From Maratus speciosus (lineage: Eukaryota > Arthropoda > Arachnida > Araneae > Salticidae), in assembly GCA_963932465.1 (NCBI GenBank), contig OZ010786.1, positions 445,272,619 to 445,336,618 on the forward strand: a DNA stretch of 64,000 nucleotides. The letters run 5' to 3'. Shown here in pieces: positions 29,101 to 41,100 of this stretch; position 1 is the first letter of the stretch; every line of letters begins with the position of its first letter. Made by a program: the position numbers and the translations under genes. Under the pieces are notes generated by a model. It was not told the origin of the DNA. It saw only the letters and a program-made list of their open reading frames with translations, and did not search any database.

Positions 29101-32100
29101 AGAAAGATCTAAATTAAACAGAAGGATACCACGTGCTTTTAATGACAAACGGCAGTTCTGTGCACCACGTGTGTGCTCCGGATGCAGTAGTATCTGTCGT
29201 TGCTAATAGCAACGTGACATCAATGCAAGGGGTCTATAGAGTTCATAATGTTAAGAATATTATCAATATTGTGAAGAGAGGTGTCAATTAAGGTGAATGT
29301 GTCCTCAACATAGCGAATCCAGAAAGGGAAAGATAATTTATTGAAAAGGGAGCATTCAAAATAATGCATATAGATGTCTGCGAGGATGGGTGACAGGAGG
29401 GGAGCCTATGGCTAAACTGTCAGATTGTTTGTAAAAATTTCTTTGGAATGAAAATGTAGTTTGAGATAGACATATGCGATATTTATACACTGTAAAGAAT
29501 TCCATCACCTTTGCTAAAATGATTCAGAATTTATCCCCGACTAAATTTACTATGGTCTCCTTTGACGTCAAATCACTTTTCATGAATGTCCCGATAAGTG
29601 GTGCCCTCTCTTGTCTTGAACAGAGACTTCGTGAATTTCATTATTCATATTTTGAAATCCAAGAACTTATATCCTTTGCTGTGGTATAAGTGTATAAATA
29701 TCGCATATGTATCGCATATGTCTATCTCAAGCTACATTTTCATTCCAAGGAAATTTTTACAAACAATCTGACAGTTTAGCCATGGGCTCCCCCCTGTCAC
29801 CCATCCTCGCAGACATCTATATGCATTATTTTGAATGCTCCCTTTTCAATAAATTATCTTTCCCTTTCTGGATTCACTATGTTGATGACACATTCACCTT
29901 AATTGACACCTTTCTTCACAATATTGATAATATTCTTAACATTATGAACTCTATTGATAGCAATATTCAATTCACATATGAAACTGAAAATAATAGTTCT
30001 CTCCCATTTTTGGATACCCTTGTCACTCGCACTGCAACCGGTTTCACTACATCCGTCTATCGCAAAAGCTTCGTTGTTTCTTTGCGACCCCATGCTGATT
30101 CTTGTCATCCCCCAAGCCAAAAAATGGGTTGCCTTTTATACCTTTATAAATCGTGCCATACATGTTTGCTCTGATTCTCAGTCATTTAATAGTGAAATTC
30201 GATACATTAAAACTATTGCGATTGACAGAGGTTACAACCCTTCTATAATTGATACTGCTGTATTTAAACTTCAGCATCCTCGTTCCTCAAACTCTCCTCA
30301 GTGTTCTACTCTTTCCAATATTAGCATTGTGTTACCCTTCTTTCCTAAATCAAGCTTTCCCATTGCTAAAATTCTTATACAATATGACTTCAAAATAACT
30401 TTTGCCCCTACCAATAAACTCACCCTCTCCAAACTCAAAGACCCTATTGAATTATTCAATTCATGAGGTATCTACCGTATTAATTGCCAGTGTGGCTTTT
30501 CCTATATTGGACAAACCAAACGCTGCTTAAAATTTCTTATCAAAGAACATCAACAATATATTAAAAAAACAAGAAATCAATAAATCCTCTATTGCAAAAC
30601 ATTGCTGGGGGAGATGAATCATACTTTTGACTTCAATTCGGTTAAAATAATCTCTAAACCTACTTCTATACACAAACTTAACTTCCTTTAAGCATTTCAT
30701 ATTTATAAAAATTTAAAAAATATTGTTAATTGTGAATTCGCTATTCCCCTATTATCCGATTGTTGGAAATATTACATAAAAACTTCTTTCTCTTAATTTT
30801 TTTTTCCCTCACTACTTCAATTCCATTTCCCATCTATTTTCCTATTGGCTGTTACCTGCAATCCTCTGTTTTCCTATTGGTCAATAAATCTTTAACTCGA
30901 ATCCCCATCTCTCATATATATATATATGTAAGCAAATTCCTGCCATCCTTAGCACTGAGGAAAGTATGCTATATGCTACCGAAACTGGTGTGCTTAAAAT
31001 TTAAAATTTTTGGTGCTTTTAATGTTATTTTTTATGCTTCTATTATATTGCGCCAAGCTCCTTCTTTATAATTAAAGTTCTATTATTTTTGCAAGATCTT
31101 GGGCACATGAATTTAGAAATACTGCTGAATGGGAAGTCTTTTACAAGAAATCTCTGGCTACAACTACAGGTGAATTTAACTTTTTTTTTTTTTTTTTTAA
31201 GGGCAGGGTGCATTTTGCGAATTTCAAAAGTGGCAGGGTGCGGCACCCTTAAAAAAAATGGCTTAGAAGAAACTGTAAGTAATCGCAGAATCAATAAAAA
31301 CTGTAAATAAGTAATTTCATTAGTAGCACAACTAACAAAACTAACAAATATTATTTGCAGCTCGTTTTGCATTTGTACTTAGAAAAATTATTGTTAATCA
31401 CCAAAATCTAAACTTACACACATGTATGTGTATACTAACCAAAAAATTATGAAAATTAGTTAAACCCATTCATACACACATACAGAATAAATATAAGGAT
31501 AGCCAGTTATATCTGAAATCCTCAAAATATTTATATAACAGCATTATTACCTTTTTTATTATTATTATTAGCCTTCAGTGGTTCAATTTTTTTTCCTTTT
31601 AAGAAAAGTTTTACTGCCTTTTCAATCCCAAATTATTTTTTTTATTTAGTGTAGATAAGATACAATGCTAAAAAAAGCAAACATTTATTCAACCTATTAG
31701 TCCAGGCAATAGAGACCGTATAGGGGCTCTACCTAGCAAAATTCATGGTAGTTCTGGAAAAAGGCTTACTATGTGTTTTTTGGGTCGCTGAATCCGAATT
31801 TCTAACCTCCCACCAAAATTTCCCCCGGCAACCCCTCAAATTTTGGTAAAATGCCCACTTAAAAAAGGTTTTTATTTAAAAAAAAAAAAAAAAAAACAAT
31901 TTTTTTATTGTTTTAGGGAAAAAGTATCTAGAAATTCAGAAAGTAGACAAAATTCGCAACAAATTAGATATATGACATTATGACTTAGGATGAAGAGGAA
32001 GGGGGGATCTGCCTCGGAACATGTGCGCGGTGCTGCATGAGCTAAGTTGCGCAATTCCACTTAACCACTCACACGTTTACATTCGCCCTCCCATCTCCCC

Positions 32101-35100
32101 TCCGAACTTTCTCTATAAGGTTTACTTTAAGATTTTTGGGTCGCTGAATCCGAATTTTTAAGTTCCCCCTAAAATTTCCCCTCAAACGCCCCAAATAGTT
32201 GTTTTTAACTTAAATTTCTTATTGTTTTAGGGGAAAACTATTACGAAATTCAGAAACTAGACAAAATTTGCAACAAATAGGATACATGACATTATGACGT
32301 AGGATAAACGGGGAGAGAGAGGGGCTGCCTCGGAACATGACCCACGCGCTTTTCTCAAAAACCAAATTTTTTCAAAAAATCAATTTTTTTTTTTTTTTGG
32401 GGGGGGGGGTGTTGCCGGGTGAAATTTTGGTGGGAAGTTACAAATTTGGATTCAGCGACCCAAAAAACATAAAGTGAGTCGAAATCAAGAACTAGTATTA
32501 ATTTTTCCAGGTAAAATCTCCTATTGCCTGGACTTCATAACTTAGTGCACGTGGCGCCACAGTACATGTTCAGAGGCGGCCCTCCCCCTCCCTGCTTACC
32601 CTACGTCATAATGTCATATATCTAATTTGTTGCAAATTTTGTCTACTTTCTGAATTTCTAGATACTTTTCCCCTAAAACAAAAAAAAAATTGATTTTTTT
32701 AATAAAAACGTTTTTTGGGGGACTTTTTACCAAAATTTGGGGGGTTGCCGGGGGAAATTTTGGTGGGAAATTACAAATTCAGATTCAGTGACCCAAAAAA
32801 CATAAAGTAAGCTGATTTCCGTAACTACCATTAATTTTGCTAGGTAAAATTCCCTATTGCCTGGACTATATACCGAAGAAGCTCTTGCTGTGCTTAACAT
32901 TTTTATGCCAAAGAGTTCTTTTTCTCTTATGCATTCATTTACATTTTAGCTGTTGAGCAGATGTCAGTCTTTCATTCTTCTTTGACTCGAGATTGCTATT
33001 AATCTATTACAAAAGTAGAATGAGAAACTAAGACACTCACTATTTATTCTTTTATTTGCAAAAATTTAACACACTTGCTATGTTTATTTTACATAAAATA
33101 ATGCATAAATTGATTACCTAAAAGAAATTATGATATTGCAAATTGTATTACATTTAAATGTCATTTTTTAAACAAAATTGTTTTATGTTGGATAAAAACA
33201 AAAACAATGTTTTTTACAAACTTAATTGTTTTTATTTTTTTACAATACTCAGGAATTAAGCTTACAAACAATTAGGGTAATTCTAGGATAGATGGCCATA
33301 GTTTTTAAAGATTGAAATAAAAATTCTTAGAATGCAAATACAAGAATTATTTATACACATTTGAAATTCTTATACATATCCTCATCATATTTTGGACAAA
33401 AAAAAAAAAAAAAATAATAATAATAATAATAAATAAATAAATAAATAAATATCAAGAACAAAAAGTGGCAAACGAAATTGAAATTAAAATGGCATATGGC
33501 CATCTCTCGTTCAAGCCGAGGAGAGATTTCCATCCAATACAAGAAAGAAAAAATGAAGTTAATATAGCAAAAAATGACACATTTCATGCAGTTAATCATG
33601 AAAAACATAGAAATTTTTAAAGATGCAATTATATCACGGAAAATCAGTGAACAATTTTGAATAAACAAAATTTGAAGTATAATTTCAATCTTTTACTTTT
33701 TGTAAAATATTACCACATTTTTCGCAAAGATCAGGGAAACACTTCTGGCACCTTATGCACTGTATCCAGTCATCCTTTTTGGTTGTGGTATTATATCCTT
33801 CTCCACAACCTATACGGTGATCCTCGTCCAATTCTATTCCCTTGAACTCTGTAGAATCTAATAATTTCAAATGTATTTCATCATCTTCGCTGCTGAAAAT
33901 GTCATGTTTTTGTTTCTTTCTCACTTTTATTTTAGACTTTTTCACAGTTTTAAGTTTATTAACTTTGTCTGTTTCTGCGATGAACGTTTCTGAAGTTTTT
34001 CAATATTTTATAAAACAAAAATACATCGTTAGACTCTATTGTCTTATTGTTATTGAAATATTTATATTTGTTAAAATTTAAGTAATTATGTCAATTAATA
34101 CAATTATAAAAATAAAAATTATATATTTATTTTAAAAATAATTAGATTTAGTTATAAACCTCACTCTGTGTAATTTCGAAATATCGATTATAGGTGGCCA
34201 TCTATCCTACAATTGATGGACAGAGTGTCAATAATTTAAAGTGACACTCTGCCATTGTACGTCTTTGTTTTAGACTTAAAAGCAAAGATTGGATAATATA
34301 TGTGCCATAAAAGTCCTTATAGTAAAAATAAATGTAAGATACATGCTACAAAATGTTCAGCTACCTAACTCAACAAAAATATCCAACCACTAAATTAAAT
34401 CACATTAAAATTACACTTTCTTTTTTATAATTGAAAAACAGAGTTGCACATTGTATTGAATGAACACTTTGAACTATTTCTTACGAACAAAGTTTATGCT
34501 GCAATCTATAATATAGTTTTTGAAATATTTAGACTGGCCATCTCTCGTCTATGGCCATCTATCCTAGAATTACCCTATTTAAAGCTCTTGTTGATTCATA
34601 AGTCAAAAGACCTTTTAGAAACTTTCAAATTATGCTCATTTTAGATTTTAATTTTTCGACATTTTAAACATTTAGAAAATTTTTGATTTTAATCAATGAT
34701 TTTTTAAAAAAATCAGTTGATTAAAATCACGATTTAATAGCTGATTTAAATCAACTGATTAAAATCGTTGATACCCTATAACCAAACAAAATAAATATCA
34801 CATTAGGATTATAATTTCAGGAGTTATTAATAAAATATGGGAATGTAATCTAACATTAGAAGCTCTATATTTTGAATGTTTATAATTCAAAAACTTATCA
34901 TCCAAACGACTTGAAATTTTGTTTTTGGACATAATTTGAATCAAAGATTTAAAATATATTGTCAAAATTAGGTGTTGCCATTGAAAAAAAAAACAAATTT
35001 TGGTTTGGTTCGAAAAAACGAAATTTGACAAAAGTAACTTTCAGAAATAAACTCTTTTCAAAGGGTTAATAATTGTATTTTATTAAAACCGAAGATTTAT

Positions 35101-38100
35101 TTTAAAAGCTTTATCTACACTCAATAAGCAGGGGCATTAAAATTTCCAGGGGAGAGCATTAAGTATTGTGACTGATGTAAAAAAAGTTTTTGAAAGAGTT
35201 AATATTGATATTATTTCAAACCGCAGCTGCCGTTGTAAAGAAAAGTGAATCTAGATATAATTTTGTACCTTTGGTTTGTTCGTATTTTGATTTCTAATGT
35301 CTATGCCAATTTTTAAATGTGGCATAAATAAACTAAATCTGCATATCTGACTTTCAGTAGCAATTTTTTTTTCCTAAGAGTTAATATTCATATTTTTTTA
35401 AACAGTTTGCAGACCTCTAAATGAAAATGAATGTAGATATGACCTGGTATTTTTCAGGGTTTTTTTTTATAGCTTAATTAGAAAAGAAGATTTGAATTTT
35501 TAAATATTTCAAAAATTGCAAAATTCTTGAAAGGGACCAAATACCTTTAAATGAAATACTTTATCATAAACTCAAAAGTAGATGTGGTTTGGTATCTTTG
35601 GTTTGTTTGTATTTTAATTTACGGAGCCGATGCACAATTTTAAAAATGCAAGAAAGAGACAATGTCACAGGTGATTTTTAAAAATGAATTTTTTTCAAAG
35701 GGTTAATATTCCTATTTTTTTAACTAAATGCAGATTTTGAAATAGGAATGAACAAAGATATGGACAGGTATATTTAGTTTATTCGTAGCTTGATTAAATC
35801 TGTACAAGTTTATTTTAGTTTGTAGCTGATACAGATTTTTAAAGATTGCAGAACTCATGAATATCACGAAATGTCATATGGAAAATATTTTTTTTCAAAT
35901 TGTTAATACAGTAGACTGTCTCAAATCCACAACCCTAAAATCTGCAAACACCTAAAATCCACACATTATTGTGGGTGTAAACAATGAAACTTTCAGTACA
36001 GATGTAGAGGCAAAATTACAGAATTTTTTAGTTTTATATCATTTCTTATGTATTTTAATATGTAATTCTCGATAATATGATTGAAGTCGTTTTTCATGTA
36101 GGAAGTATAAATTTATTTCTGAAAAAAAAAATCGAGATTTGCTGATATCACTGGTAATCAAAATCTCTGTACCAAATATATTTATGTATTAAAAAAAACT
36201 TTTTTTTTTAAATTAAGACTGCTAAACCTGAAATAAACTGCCTTACTTTATGATTTTGATGTGAATTAGTAGAGTACCTTTATGAGGAAAGTTTCATTGA
36301 GTAATTCAAGGAAAATGTATCTCATCTTTATTATGCATATTTAATTAAACATTATTAATTATTTACTTGACCTTTACTTTTAATGACTTAATCATTTTTT
36401 AAATAAATCCTATTTCTTATCATTTTAATTTACAGTCTGTTACAAAAGTATAAGACCAGCAAAATACATTGGTATTTTGCTATTTAGGTAATTAAAGAAA
36501 TATTTCAATCAAATTAAAGACTATTTTATGTTAGTACATCAAGTTTTTAGTAAAATGTAGCAACTTACACAAATAAAATTAATTCGGAAAAAATAAAACA
36601 TCAATATAACAAAAAAGTGTCAAAAAGAACTGTTACAAAATTATAAGACCACCTGTGGTAAAGAACAGTTTTCTCAAATTTAATAAGATGTTGCTCCGCC
36701 ATTTCTCTGAATAATTTCAAACACACGATTTGGCATAGAGTCAATTTTTTAAGGAATGATTCGGGAATATTGTCCCATTTCTCCATTATGGCCATTTCTA
36801 ATTCATATGTTGAATAATATTCTTTGTTATTTTCATACACTTGGCGAGACAAATAACCCCACAAGTTTTCTGTGGGGTTTAGGTCAGGACTTCAACTTGG
36901 CCAAGGTAAAACATCAATCTTTTCTCTTTTAAGTCACTCTTTTGTTGATTTCGATGAATGACTGGAAGCATTACCTTGTTAAAACTTCCATTTTGCATCC
37001 CCTAAAAGTAGTCCGAAGGATATTAGAATTCGAAATAGCATCCATTGGTAACTGTTCGAGTTCATTTTCCCTTCAACTCTTTGGAGATCGCATTTTCCTG
37101 CATATGAAAATGCACCCCACACCATAACGGAACCGCCTCTCATCTGCCTACTGAAGAACTCGCGAGATCTTTTCCTTAAATCATGCCAGTAGTAATTATT
37201 GCCATCTGGTCCATCAAGATTGAATTTTTTCTCGTCTGAAAACAATATATTTCTCCATGCAGAGTTCCAGGACATGGCATTCTTTGCCCACTTAAGACAA
37301 GCTTCTTTGTGACATTTCAGTAGCAGTGGTTTGCGTTTTAATTTGCGACGAATAACACCAGCATTAGATTTCAAGCTTCGCCACACGGTTGCATGTAACA
37401 CCTTTTTAGTTATCTGTTGTGCTATTTTACGAGTCGACTGATATTTTTTCGTTGCCAGTTTGACAATTTGCCTATTATCACGATCTGATAACTTCTTTTT
37501 ACGCCCAGATCGTATATGTGTTCCATAAAATTCTTTTTTACTTAAAACATTACGAATCTCAGTTTTAGAACAATTAAGAATCTTACTTATTTCACGTTCA
37601 GACTTTCCTTTTCCTTTGTAGAACCACACTCTTCCCACTTCTATTTCAGACAGCTCACTTCGACGAGACATTTTACTCATAAATTCAAAGAATCAGATAC
37701 AATTCAGAACTTCTGCATTTTATTCTTCTTTTTAAATTTTACAGATTGTTTAGGTTACAGTTAAACTCTGAGTTCAAAATAAAATCATCTGCTTTATTAA
37801 TAATATAAGAGTGGTCTTATATTTATGAAACAGCGGGTTTGCGTAAAATTGTTTGGCATGAAACAAAAATTTATTAAAACTTTTTTTCCCTGAGCTAAAT
37901 AAACATTATAGAGTTATTTCTTTTCATATAACTACTTTGAAATTCAAACTAATATTTTCTTTGTTGAAAAAAGGTGAAATTCTGAGTGGTCTTATAATTT
38001 TGTAACAGACTATATTACTTTACTCATTTTAATATTTTACTATAGTGCAAGCATTCGTTATAATTTCGATTACATTATTATATTCAAATTATCGTTTAAA

Positions 38101-41100
38101 AAATGTAAACAAAGCAATGACCAGATATCTGCAAAATTCTAAAATCCGCACAACCTCTGGTCCCAAGATATGTGGATTTGAGGGAGTCTACTGTATAGTA
38201 TATAAAATTTGAAAACATTCATAAAAATGATTCATTAAAATTTATTACAAAAATAGGTGTTGATGAAATACATGCAAAAAGGTTTTCAAGAATTAGAAAC
38301 CCTAGATGTTAGAAGTATATAAAGCTCTCCAAGCATTTTTGGATAAAGCTAAGCCATTATCAAGGAGGAAACTAGTAGAGAAAAGATCTGTTCTGACTGA
38401 CACCAGATGACAAGAAACTCAGTCAGCATCAAGCTTTTCTTCACTGGTTTCCTCCTTGATAATTGCTTAGCTTTAGCCGAAAGTGCTCAGAGAGTTAATT
38501 TTTGAAAACCTTTTTTATATATATTTCATAAACACCTCCTTTTTATATATATTTCATAAACACCTATTTTAGTAATAAATTTTAATGAATCATTTTTATG
38601 AATATTTTCATATTTTATATAGTAAATCAATGGTGAATTTATTGTTTCGAGTAAACTGTATATATACTTTATAAAGTCATATTATTAAAGTTAATGTAAT
38701 TTTTTTAATTTTTTATGTGGATGACGTTCGAAAGAACGAAGTACGGTCTTTATTTTGGTATAATCGATTTTTCCATATTTGTTTTAGTTCAGCAGTTCTA
38801 AGGTTTGTAAAATGAGAATAAAAAAACCATTAATTTTTTCTTGAAATGGTTAATGTTAATATTTTTTTTAACCTATTGCACCGTTCAAAACATAAATGTA
38901 TGAAATTTAAGAAAATCTCATTTGTTTTCCCATTATTCTGTTCTGTTTGGTCATTGGGCATTAACAAAAACAGCAAAGGAAAAATGTGGATTTTGCGCTT
39001 TGTGTTTTCTCTGCTTTGGGCTTCAGAAAACTTTGAACTGAGCATGCATGGGTGTGCTTGCCAATTAAAAAATAAAAAAGAATGCATATTTGATGAGTTT
39101 TAAATTAGTAACGAACTCTGTTTTTGTTGTGGTAAAATACATTTTTTAATGTTTTCCTTTGTCAGACTATGGAAGAAAAATTTCTAAATTTAACTTATAG
39201 GACCCAAGAATCATATAAAAATATATATTTCATGTTGTAATATGTATAGACCTTTCAAAACATACCTAACAGCTACAGTTTTTATATTTTTTGTAATTGG
39301 AAATATGCTCCTTTTATCAATCATTTGAGAGATAATCACTGTCCGTTTTGAAACATCATGTATACTGAGAGTTAGCTCAAATATTTTTGAATTGTAAGGT
39401 ATAATTTCTAAGTTGTGTGTATATTTAGGCCAGGGGAAAAACTTATAGATGGAACTACCAAAGAGCTTGAAAAAGTTTCAATAAAGTTAGAAGAGAAAGA
39501 TGAGGATAAGTCTACAGAAGACATGCAAGAAAAGCTACTTGCAAATATAGAGAAGCTTAGAGCTGGAATGGCACGTTTGGAAGAAGTATTCACCCAAAAT
39601 CCCACTCTTCAGACATGTAACGTGATGAGAAGGCTTTTGGAATTATACAAACATTGCAAGTATGTATAAATTGCATTATTTTATTAACTTCTTTTCTTCT
39701 ATATGGTTCTGTTCTGTTTCAAAGATCAATGTTCTGATCCAATTTTCTAAGATATGATGGTTATATACCTTGTGCAAAAAAATAATGAAAAAAATATCTA
39801 TCTATTAAAAAAAGAAATACTTTTTCTTCTAACTTTTTCCTTTTTTACGTCATGGCTTCATTAACATAGCAAAAAATAATAATGGTTTTTATGTGATTTC
39901 TCAAAACTTTAATAGGTTATAAATATAAAACTGTATCCGAGCTGTCTTTAAAATTTTGTGAAAAATATGCATATTTAGTAGTGAAACTTGAGCTGAAGGC
40001 AAGCAAAATCGCACCAAAACATGCACATTTAGTATATAAGAACTTTCCCTCAGATTTTTTGGATTTATGGAACCTGAAGTAGAGAGGGTCTGCAAGGGCC
40101 AAATGCTCGCAAAATGAAGTCAATTTTTCAAATGGTCTGGGTGAGCAGAATAAGGATAATTTTTGTTGATGGGCCGGACCGGATTGATGATAAAAATAAA
40201 GCAGGTTGACCGGCCCAATATAACAAATTTGAAAGAATCAAACTACGCCGACAAAATAGGAATAGTTTTCAATGGGCATGACTGGGGTGAGAATAAGTAC
40301 AAATGTACTGCTTGAGCTGATGCTTGTTTGATAACATCAATACAGAAACGTAATGTGTCCAACATAGGAATAGTACAGACTATTAGATTGTATCTGAGCC
40401 CGAGTTGAATTTTTTCAGCAGACTTGGGTTGTGCCGCAATTAAGTTTACATTTTTCTTGCATACTCGGGCCAGGCCGAGCCATAAATGGCTTAATTATTC
40501 CCAGGGCTTGCCATATACAATTTGTTTTGTAAAAATAATAATAGCTATAATAATAATTGCAGTTAACGGAATCTTTAAAAGTGTACTATAATAAATTACA
40601 GAAAAATATTTAAAAAATCTTTTTTTATGCGGCTTCAAAATTTGATGTTTTAACTATCTTTTTCTTTTATTCTAAACTAATTTGTTCAATGAATCTTCAT
40701 TTGAATGTAACAGTCTAAGAATCTAAATAATCATTAATGTTGCTATTGTGTATTTTATGGCTTGTGAACGTATTGTAATCTGAAGGATACGGAGAAATTT
40801 CACTATAAATATGTATGCAGTATTCTTTAAAAGAATCTTAATTGCATATTATAAAAATCAGATTTTTTTTTTCTTCTGTAACTTGGCTCGTGCTTGTTTT
40901 CGGTGATCTTGGCTTTGGCCAGGGCGTTAATTGCAAAAGTATAAATGGGCAAGGTCGAAATTTTAAGTGGTCCTGGAAATTTCAGCCCATGCGGTCTCTC
41001 TAATTGGATGTAATGAGAATTCCCGCAGACTCTTCACATCTCTTGGACCAGAAGAAATGCCAAAGTAGTAAATCCCCCCCCTCCCTTATTTCCACATGCA

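Larger units (their letters stand above)
27899..31072. mobile_element. Penelope-like retroelement, inverted double copy
   Basis: Two partial copies point away from a ~200-bp spacer (about 29492-29688). The minus-strand copy fills 27899-~29491 and the plus-strand copy ~29474-31072. The whole is flanked by a 14-bp direct repeat TAAAGTTCTATTAT (27885-27898, 31073-31086). Each copy encodes the C-terminal half of a reverse transcriptase fused to a GIY-YIG endonuclease, the layout of Penelope-like elements, and then a shared 3' non-coding region. The N-terminal RT portion is missing. Confidence 0.8.
27116..34778. mobile_element. hAT-like element, 7.7 kb, containing several nested elements
   Basis: Starts TAGGGTGTAAAAAAAATCA and ends with the inverted TGATACCCTA, flanked by a perfect 8-bp duplication TAACCAAA (27108-27115 and 34779-34786). 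Subterminal ATTTAAATCAGATT-type repeats occur near both ends (27150-27270; 34660-34765). It includes the Penelope pair, a palindromic complex and a pogo-like element. No transposase of its own was recognised. Confidence 0.65.
35909..38193. mobile_element. Tigger-like MITE, split by a Tc3-like element
   Basis: The left end CAGTAGACTGTCTCAAATCC and right end (reverse complement) CAGTAGACTCCCTCAAATCC are inverted and flanked by TA (35907-35908, 38194-38195). Without the nested 1580-bp element it is about 700 bp and non-coding. Confidence 0.75.

Noticed and set aside
28771..29148. Small frames overlapping the left Penelope copy on both strands
   Set aside because: Antisense shadows of the RT frame and of the MITE inserted in it.
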